From: Streptomyces cynarae
GTDB taxonomy: Bacteria > Actinomycetota > Actinomycetes > Streptomycetales > Streptomycetaceae
Length of the DNA stretch: 64,000 nucleotides
Direction of reading: 5' to 3'
NCBI RefSeq assembly: GCF_025642135.1
Contig: NZ_CP106793.1
Location: 6,540,001-6,604,000 of the forward strand
Below the pieces are notes generated by a model, which was given only the letters and a program-made list of their open reading frames with translations, was not told the DNA's origin and made no database searches. Below are positions 59,229 to 64,000 of this stretch, in pieces. Both the position numbers and the translations under genes were made by a program. Each line of letters starts with the position of its first letter. Positions within the stretch are counted from its first letter, which is position 1.

Positions 59229-59882
59229 CTACGTGGGAGTGCCGGTCCGCGCTGGGGCGGTGTCCCGGCCGGTCGCCGTGGACGCCACCAGCAGGGGACG
59301 CAGCCGAGTGGTCTCCAGTCGGTGGGCCAGGGCGTACGGGCGGCGGCTCAGGGGGATCATCGTGAGCGACGCGACCAGGGCGCCGACCACGAACCCGGCC
59401 ACCACGTCGTGCGGATAGTGGGCGCCGACCCAGACTCGGGAGACCGCCATCGCACCGGCCGCCACGAGAGCGACGTACCCGATCCTGCGCGAGACGAAGA
59501 ACAGGGCGACCGCGGCCCCGGCGGCTATCGCCGTGTGGTTGCTCGGGAACGACCAGTCGCCCGACGCCGGACACGCCTCCAGCGTGACCACGTGCAGGCT
59601 CTGGCAGGGCCGGTCCTCGCGGACCAGCAGCTTCAGCACGGAGTTCACGGCGTAGGCCAGCACCACCAGCAGCGGCACCGTGAGGGCGAGCAGCGCGGCC
59701 CCGGAGCCGGTGCGGCGCGCCCGCCACCAGGCGAGGCCCATCAGCACGGCGAACACCCCGAGCCCGTACGTCGACCAGCCGGAGATCAGCGCGTCCAGCC
59801 ACGAGGGGGTACGACGGGCCAGGTCCACCACGTCCGTGTAGGCCCAGCCGTCGATCGGGGCACCGTCGAAGGCGTACGTCAT
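59229..59882 (-). CDS. PAP2 superfamily phosphatase
   Basis: A 217-residue membrane phosphatase with about five to six helices. The three PAP2 motifs are KLLVREDRP, SFPSNHT and SRVWVGAHYPHDV. Such enzymes dephosphorylate undecaprenyl diphosphate or phosphatidic acid on the outer face. The ATG overlaps the dedA stop (ATGA), so the two are co-translated, a sensible pair for lipid-carrier recycling. Confidence 0.93.
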   Translation of the reverse strand: MTYAFDGAPIDGWAYTDVVDLARRTPSWLDALISGWSTYGLGVFAVLMGLAWWRARRTGSGAALLALTVPLLVVLAYAVNSVLKLLVREDRPCQSLHVVTLEACPASGDWSFPSNHTAIAAGAAVALFFVSRRIGYVALVAAGAMAVSRVWVGAHYPHDVVAGFVVGALVASLTMIPLSRRPYALAHRLETTRLRPLLVASTATGRDTAPARTGTPT

Positions 59883-60544
59883 CCGCGGACACCCTCCTTC
59901 GCGGCCCGGCGGGAGCGCAGGACCTCCAGGGCCACCGGGATCAGGGAGACCAGCACGATCACCGCGACCATCGGCAGCAGGTACTTGTCGACGTTCGGCA
60001 CCGACGAGCCGAGCGCGTACCCGGCGAGGGTGAGGCCGAGGCTCCAGAGGAGGCCGCCGGCCACCTGCCAGACGGTGAAGGTGCGCACCGGCACCTGCAG
60101 CGCGCCCGCCATCGGGTTCAGCACCGTGCGCACCACGGGCACGAAGCGGGCCAGGACGATCGCCTTCGCGTGTCCGTACCGCTCCAGGAGCTCCTCGGCG
60201 CGGCGCGCACCCTCGTGCAGGCGGGCCGAACGGCTGCGGGCCAGGAGCGCGCCGCCCGCCTTGCGGCCGAGCAGATAACCGCACTGCGACCCGGCGAGCG
60301 CGCCCACGGCCGCAGCGACCAGCAGCGCGGGCAGCGACAGTTTGACCCCGTCCTGCCCGGAGCCGGTGCACAACAGGCCCGCCGTGAACAGCAGGGAGTC
60401 GCCGGGCAGGAAGAATCCGATCAGCAGGCCGGTCTCCGCGAACATCACCACACCCACGCCCAGCACCCCGAAAGCGGCGAGCAGGGACTGGGCGTCCAGC
60501 ACGTTCACCGCTAGTTGTGATCCCAGGAACAAGGAGGTGGCCAT
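59879..60544 (-). CDS. DedA family membrane protein
   Basis: A 221-residue DedA/SNARE-associated protein with re-entrant and transmembrane helices. ETGLLIGFFLPGDSLLFTAG, GYLLGRK and RFVPVVRTVLNPMAGAL carry the conserved acidic and arginine residues. Members flip undecaprenyl phosphate or phospholipids. A GTAGAC repeat cluster lies about 70-95 bases upstream of its start. Confidence 0.93.
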   Translation of the reverse strand: MATSLFLGSQLAVNVLDAQSLLAAFGVLGVGVVMFAETGLLIGFFLPGDSLLFTAGLLCTGSGQDGVKLSLPALLVAAAVGALAGSQCGYLLGRKAGGALLARSRSARLHEGARRAEELLERYGHAKAIVLARFVPVVRTVLNPMAGALQVPVRTFTVWQVAGGLLWSLGLTLAGYALGSSVPNVDKYLLPMVAVIVLVSLIPVALEVLRSRRAAKEGVRG

Positions 60545-60611
60545 CGGCGCGAGCCCTTCCGGTGCGTAGACCGGGCGCGACGCGGCGTCACCCGGCGGCT
60601 GACTACATTCG

Positions 60612-60637
60612 TGTAGACGTCTACGGAACTGTAGACG
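60612..60637. promoter_or_regulatory. GTAGAC repeat cluster upstream of dedA
   Basis: The palindrome GTAGACGTCTAC (60613-60624) is followed by a third half site, TGTAGACG at 60630-60637. An outer CTAC is at 60603-60606. The site is likely an operator for the dedA-PAP2 unit. Confidence 0.5.
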
Positions 60638-60661
60638 ATGTTCGGGTGGCGAACGTTCCTT

Positions 60662-61081
60662 TCATGGCGTCGCGAGTGAGATCTCCGTGGACTTGATCAG
60701 CGCGACGACCGAGGAGCCGGGCAGGAGACCGAGGTCCTCCGCGGCGTCCTTGGTGATCGCGGCCGTGAGCGTCCCGCCCACGATCGTGACCTTCACGGAC
60801 GCCATGGCCCCGCCCGTGGTGACGCGGTCGACGGTACCGGGCAGTTGGTTCCGGATGGAAACGCCCTCCACCGCCGCGGTGGCCAGCGCCACCTCCGTGG
60901 ACTTGACCAGGGCGTACACGGAGGCGCCCGGAGCGAGGTCCAGCTCGTCCACGGCCTCCGCGGTGACCGCCGCCGTGACGTCCTGCCCCCCGTCCAACCT
61001 GACCTTGACGGCTGCCATGACCTCGCCCGGCGTGACGGACGTGACGGTGCCGGGAATCTGGTTGCGGATGCTCAGGTTCAT
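60662..61081 (-). CDS. Molybdenum-pterin binding protein with two Mop (TOBE) domains
   Basis: A 139-residue di-Mop protein: SIRNQIPGTVTSVTPGEVMAAVKVRLDGG at 4-32 and SIRNQLPGTVDRVTTGGAMASVKVTIVGG at 75-103, each ending (A/S)LVKSTEVALAT or ALIKSTEISLAT. Molbindins bind molybdate or tungstate for storage or homeostasis. It lies beside modCBA in the same orientation. It has no DNA-binding domain, so it is not ModE. Confidence 0.92.
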   Translation of the reverse strand: MNLSIRNQIPGTVTSVTPGEVMAAVKVRLDGGQDVTAAVTAEAVDELDLAPGASVYALVKSTEVALATAAVEGVSIRNQLPGTVDRVTTGGAMASVKVTIVGGTLTAAITKDAAEDLGLLPGSSVVALIKSTEISLATP

Positions 61082-61172
61082 GGGCGGCCCTCGCGGAATG
61101 TGGAGAATGGCTGATTCTGTCCTGGCCGGTCCCACGGTAGCGGGATGCGCGGGCCGTCTCCGGGCGGCGCGT

Positions 61173-61263
61173 CAGGCCGGAGACGTCTCGGCCCGCGCCT
61201 CAGGCCGGATACACCTGGTCCGCGCCTGAGGCCGGATACGTCTCGGTCGCGCCTCAGGCCGGA
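61173..61263. repeat. Four degenerate about 27-bp tandem repeats at the modC 3' end
   Basis: The CAGGCCGGA core recurs at 61173, 61201, 61228 (as GAGGCCGGA) and 61255, with spacings of 28, 27 and 27 bases. The copy nearest modC contains its stop codon, so the others look like duplications of the gene end. Confidence 0.75.
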
Positions 61264-62345
61264 TAGGCGTGCGTCTGTGCCGCCTTGACCGTGGCCCACA
61301 CCGTGGCGCCCGGGTGCAGGCCGAGTTCGGCGGCGGCGACGGTGGTCAGGTCCGCGGCCAGAGGCAGCTCACCGGTGAGGTCGGCGCGGATCTGGTCGCC
61401 GTGCGTCTGGAGGCCCGCCACCTGGCAGCACCACAGGTTGCGCGCGCTGGAGCCGTCGGGCCGGTCCCGGTACAGGGTCACCGCACTCGGCCGGAACGCC
61501 ACGAAGACGGGTCCGGACAGGTCCTCCGTAATGGTGATCGAGCAACCGGCGTCGAGCCGTACGGTGTGCCCCTGCGCCGTCCCCCGGTACAGGTTGAGCC
61601 CGACGAGCTGGGCGATGTAGTCGGTACGGGGACGGCGGGCGATGTCGGAGGGGGCGCCCTCCTGGACGACCCGGCCGTGCTCCACGACCACCAGTCGGTC
61701 GGCCAGGACCATCGCGTCCAGCGGATCGTGGGTGACCAGCACGGCCACCGCCTCGAACTCGTCCAGGTGGCGGCGGAGCCCGCCCCGCACCTCCAGCCGG
61801 GTGCGGGCGTCGAGCGCGGCGAGCGGTTCGTCGAGCAGCAGCAGCCGGGGCCGGGTGGCCAGCGCCCGGGCGAGGGCGACGCGCTGGGCCTGGCCGCCGG
61901 AGAGCCGGCGCGGCTTGGCTCCCGCGTGCTCGGCGAGCCCCATGCGCTCCAGCCAGCCTGCGGCGACCGCCCGCGCCTCGGCTTTGGACGCGCCCCGGCA
62001 GCGCGGGCCGAAGGCCACGTTGTCCAGCGCCGACAGGTGGGGGAAGAGCAGATAGTCCTGGAAGACGACACCGACGGGACGCGCTTCGGGCGGCGTGCGC
62101 TCCAGCGTGGCCCCGTCGAGCCGCAGATGACCGCCGGAGAGCGGGACCAGCCCGGCCAGCGCGCGCAGAGCGGTGGTCTTCCCGGCGCCGTTGGGTCCGA
62201 GCAGCGCGACCACCTCCCCGGGCGCCGCGGCCAGCGCCACGTCGAGCCGGAAGGAACCGCGCTCGACGACGATCCGCGCATCGAGGCCGTCGCCGCGCAG
62301 GTCGGTGGCGGTGCTGCGGGGGGTGGTCCGGTCCGTGTGGGTCAT
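61254..62345 (-). CDS. modC: Molybdate ABC transporter ATP-binding protein
   Basis: A 363-residue ABC ATPase. Walker A GPNGAGKTT is at 50-58, LSGGQ at 148-152, Walker B LLLLDEP with D172-E173, and the switch histidine H206. The C-terminal TOBE/Mop domain covers about 290-363 (LPLAADLTTVAAAELGLHPGATVWATVKAAQTHAY). It powers molybdate import through ModB. The ATG overlaps the modB stop (ATGA). Confidence 0.94.
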   Translation of the reverse strand: MTHTDRTTPRSTATDLRGDGLDARIVVERGSFRLDVALAAAPGEVVALLGPNGAGKTTALRALAGLVPLSGGHLRLDGATLERTPPEARPVGVVFQDYLLFPHLSALDNVAFGPRCRGASKAEARAVAAGWLERMGLAEHAGAKPRRLSGGQAQRVALARALATRPRLLLLDEPLAALDARTRLEVRGGLRRHLDEFEAVAVLVTHDPLDAMVLADRLVVVEHGRVVQEGAPSDIARRPRTDYIAQLVGLNLYRGTAQGHTVRLDAGCSITITEDLSGPVFVAFRPSAVTLYRDRPDGSSARNLWCCQVAGLQTHGDQIRADLTGELPLAADLTTVAAAELGLHPGATVWATVKAAQTHAYPA

Positions 62346-63193
62346 GACGCCGTCATCCAGCGGTCCCGCAGTCCCGCCAGGACCGCGATCGACACCGCGA
62401 GGAGCACCAGGCTCAGCGCGATCGCCGCCGCCGGGTCGTTCTGCAGGGCCAGGTAGACGGCCAGCGGCATGGTCTGCGTGCGGCCCGGGAAGTTGCCCGC
62501 GAAGGTGATCGTCGCCCCGAACTCGCCGAGAGCCCGCGCCCACGCCAGCACCGCGCCGGCCGCGACGCCCGGCGCGATCAGTGGCAGCGTCACCCGGCGG
62601 AACGCGGTGAAGCGGGACGCGCCGAGTGTCGTCGCGGCCTCCTCGTAGCGCGGATCGGCGGCCCGCAGCGTGCCCTCGACGCTGATCACCAGGAACGGCA
62701 TCGCCACGAACGCCTCGGCGACCACCACACCGGCCGTCGTGAACGGCAGCGTGATCCCGAACCAGGAGTCCAGCCACCGCCCCACCACGCCGTTGCGCCC
62801 GAGCGCCAGCAGCAGGGCCACACCGCCCACCACCGGCGGCAACACCAGCGGCAGGGTCACCAGGGCCCGCACGAATCCCCGGCCCGGGAAGTCGGTACGG
62901 GCCAGCAGCCAGGCCAGCGGCACCCCGAGGACCAGGCTCACGGCGGTCGCCGCGGTGGCGCTCACCAGGGACAGCCGCAGCGCCTGCCACACCTCCGCGC
63001 TGGTCAACTGGTCCGGCAGGGTGTGCCAGGGGGCCCGCACGAGCAGCGCCACCAGCGGCAGCAGCAGGAACGCCAGGCCCACGAGCGCGGGCAGCAGCAG
63101 CGGCAGCGGAACACCGGGCCGGCGGACACGTCCGCGCCGCGGGCCGCCCACCAGGGTGTCGGCCGCGGCGTCGGACGCATCGATCCGGGTCAC
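62342..63193 (-). CDS. modB: Molybdate ABC transporter permease
   Basis: A 283-residue permease with about six helices. The ABC coupling loop reads EEAATTLGASRFTAFRRVTLPLIAPGVAAG (EAA motif). The RALGEFGATITFAGNFPGRTQTMPLAVY segment is very typical of ModB. The GTG start at 63193 overlaps the modA stop (GTGA). Confidence 0.95.
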   Translation of the reverse strand: MTRIDASDAAADTLVGGPRRGRVRRPGVPLPLLLPALVGLAFLLLPLVALLVRAPWHTLPDQLTSAEVWQALRLSLVSATAATAVSLVLGVPLAWLLARTDFPGRGFVRALVTLPLVLPPVVGGVALLLALGRNGVVGRWLDSWFGITLPFTTAGVVVAEAFVAMPFLVISVEGTLRAADPRYEEAATTLGASRFTAFRRVTLPLIAPGVAAGAVLAWARALGEFGATITFAGNFPGRTQTMPLAVYLALQNDPAAAIALSLVLLAVSIAVLAGLRDRWMTAS

Positions 63194-64000
63194 GGCTGCA
63201 GGAACCCGGCCTCGGTCAGCACCTTGCGGCCCTCGGCGGAGGTCACCAGCGCGATGAACGCCTTCGCCGCCTCGGCGTTGGGCGCGTCCTTGAGCAGGGC
63301 GATCGGGTAGTCGTTGACGGCCTCGGCCGACTCGGGGAACTGCACGCCCTGCACCTTGTCACCCGCCGCCCTCACATCGGTCCGGTAGACGACCGCGGCG
63401 TCGGCCTCCTTCAACTCCACCTTGGTCAAGGCGCTCTTGACGTCCTGCTCGTACGACACCGGCGTCAGCTTCAGACCGCTCGTGGCCAGTGCCTTCTGTG
63501 CGGCGGCCCCGCACGGCACGGTCTTGTCGCACAGGACGACCTTCAGGCCGGACTTGGTGAGGTCCTTCAGGGAGGAGACCTTGTCCGGGTTGCCCGGCAG
63601 GGTGGCGATCTCCAGCTGGTTGCGCACGAAGGTGACCGGGGAGGTGGCCGTGTCCTTCTTGTCCGTCACGATCGCCATGGTCTTGGGGCTGGCCGCCGCG
63701 AAGACGTCCGCCGGGGCGCCGCCGGTGATGCTCGCGGCGAGAATGTCGCTGCCGCCGAAGTTGAAGGACACCTTCGTGCCGGGGTGCTCCTTCTCGAACT
63801 GCTTGCCCAGGGTCGTGAAGCTCTCCTTGAGGGAGGCGGCGGCGAAGACGGTGACCGTGCCGGACGGCTTCGCGGACGCCGAGGAGTCCGCCTTCGTGCC
63901 GGAACCGGAGCCCGAGGAGCCGGATGAGGAGGAGCAGGCGCTCAGGGCCAGCAGCGCGGCGGCCCCCGCGCCGGCCGCCAGGAGCGTGCGGCGGGTCCGG
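63190..64000 (-). CDS. modA: Molybdate ABC transporter substrate-binding protein (5' end cut by the window)
   Basis: A ModA lipoprotein of at least 270 residues. The visible N-terminus is a signal peptide (RTRRTLLAAGAGAAALLALSAC) with the lipobox LSAC, then a Ser/Gly linker and VTVFAAASLKESFTTLG (ligand serine region), FNFGGSDILAASITGGAPADVFAAAS, and a C-terminal YPIALLKDAPN segment. It captures molybdate or tungstate at the outer membrane face. Only the first few codons lie beyond the right edge. Confidence 0.95.
   Translation of the reverse strand, partial: RTRRTLLAAGAGAAALLALSACSSSSGSSGSGSGTKADSSASAKPSGTVTVFAAASLKESFTTLGKQFEKEHPGTKVSFNFGGSDILAASITGGAPADVFAAASPKTMAIVTDKKDTATSPVTFVRNQLEIATLPGNPDKVSSLKDLTKSGLKVVLCDKTVPCGAAAQKALATSGLKLTPVSYEQDVKSALTKVELKEADAAVVYRTDVRAAGDKVQGVQFPESAEAVNDYPIALLKDAPNAEAAKAFIALVTSAEGRKVLTEAGFLQP

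Noticed and set aside
1..64000. tRNA, rRNA or intact insertion-sequence genes
   Set aside because: No tRNA cloverleaf signals, rRNA segments or transposase motifs were seen on reading both strands.

Overview
The window is high-GC (roughly 70 %) actinobacterial DNA with dense coding, GTG starts, ATGA/GTGA overlaps and few intergenic spaces. Gene content (SepH, CutRS, DUF4193, DUF3710, DUF3159, actinobacterial HemH, an N-terminal-GNAT protein acyltransferase) points to a Streptomyces chromosome. From memory, the order in about 1-36 kb resembles the conserved S. coelicolor core from the topoisomerase IV gene through sepH, hemH, cutRS and dut. I could not run an alignment.

Layout, core half. 1-5 kb: start of parC, a catalytic/inactive M16 peptidase pair, an M23 peptidase behind a c-di-AMP (ydaO) riboswitch, and a GntR regulator. 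5-12 kb: HPr, protein acyltransferase, a phosphodiesterase and thymidine kinase. 12-19 kb: VOC protein, sulfurtransferase, sepH, sugar-lactone oxidase, ferrochelatase (apparently frameshifted at its 3' end) and an inositol-monophosphatase-like gene. 19-25 kb: cutRS, DUF4193, a thioesterase, dut and DUF3710. 25-36 kb: a potassium-centred block (kdpDE, an OB-fold protein, DUF3159, two TrkA-type proteins divergent from an APC-type transporter) and a TRAM-domain RNA methyltransferase. The convergent gap between DUF3159 and trkA holds eight 34-bp tandem repeats.

Layout, accessory half. 36-48 kb: gene remnants (Ser/Thr kinase, DUF3533-like, TetR), a DUF1023 hydrolase plus lipoprotein, a TetR regulon of dehydrogenases marked by five identical AAACCGATCGGTTT operators, a second-type lipB, and a HEAT-repeat protein paired with a MerR-HEAT fusion. 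48-57 kb is surface biology: a broken response regulator, a class F sortase with an adjacent acidic repeat protein ending in an LAESG sorting signal, a TerD protein, an SLT-type protein, an LCP enzyme, a TatA paralogue and a BlaI/M56 pair. 56-61 kb: membrane proteins (GT-C-like, a split LPG-synthase-TM protein, PAP2, DedA). 61-64 kb: molybdate genes, a di-Mop protein and modCBA, running off the right edge.

Together the core half covers chromosome segregation and division, haem and nucleotide metabolism, secretion stress and potassium/c-di-AMP homeostasis. The accessory half is mainly envelope and small regulons. Three one-base frameshifts (hemH, the response regulator, the LPG-TM gene) are either real lesions or sequencing errors. 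The best candidates for undescribed biology are the MerR-HEAT/HEAT pair, the sortase with its neighbour substrate, and the BlaI operator set with 5-bp spacing.
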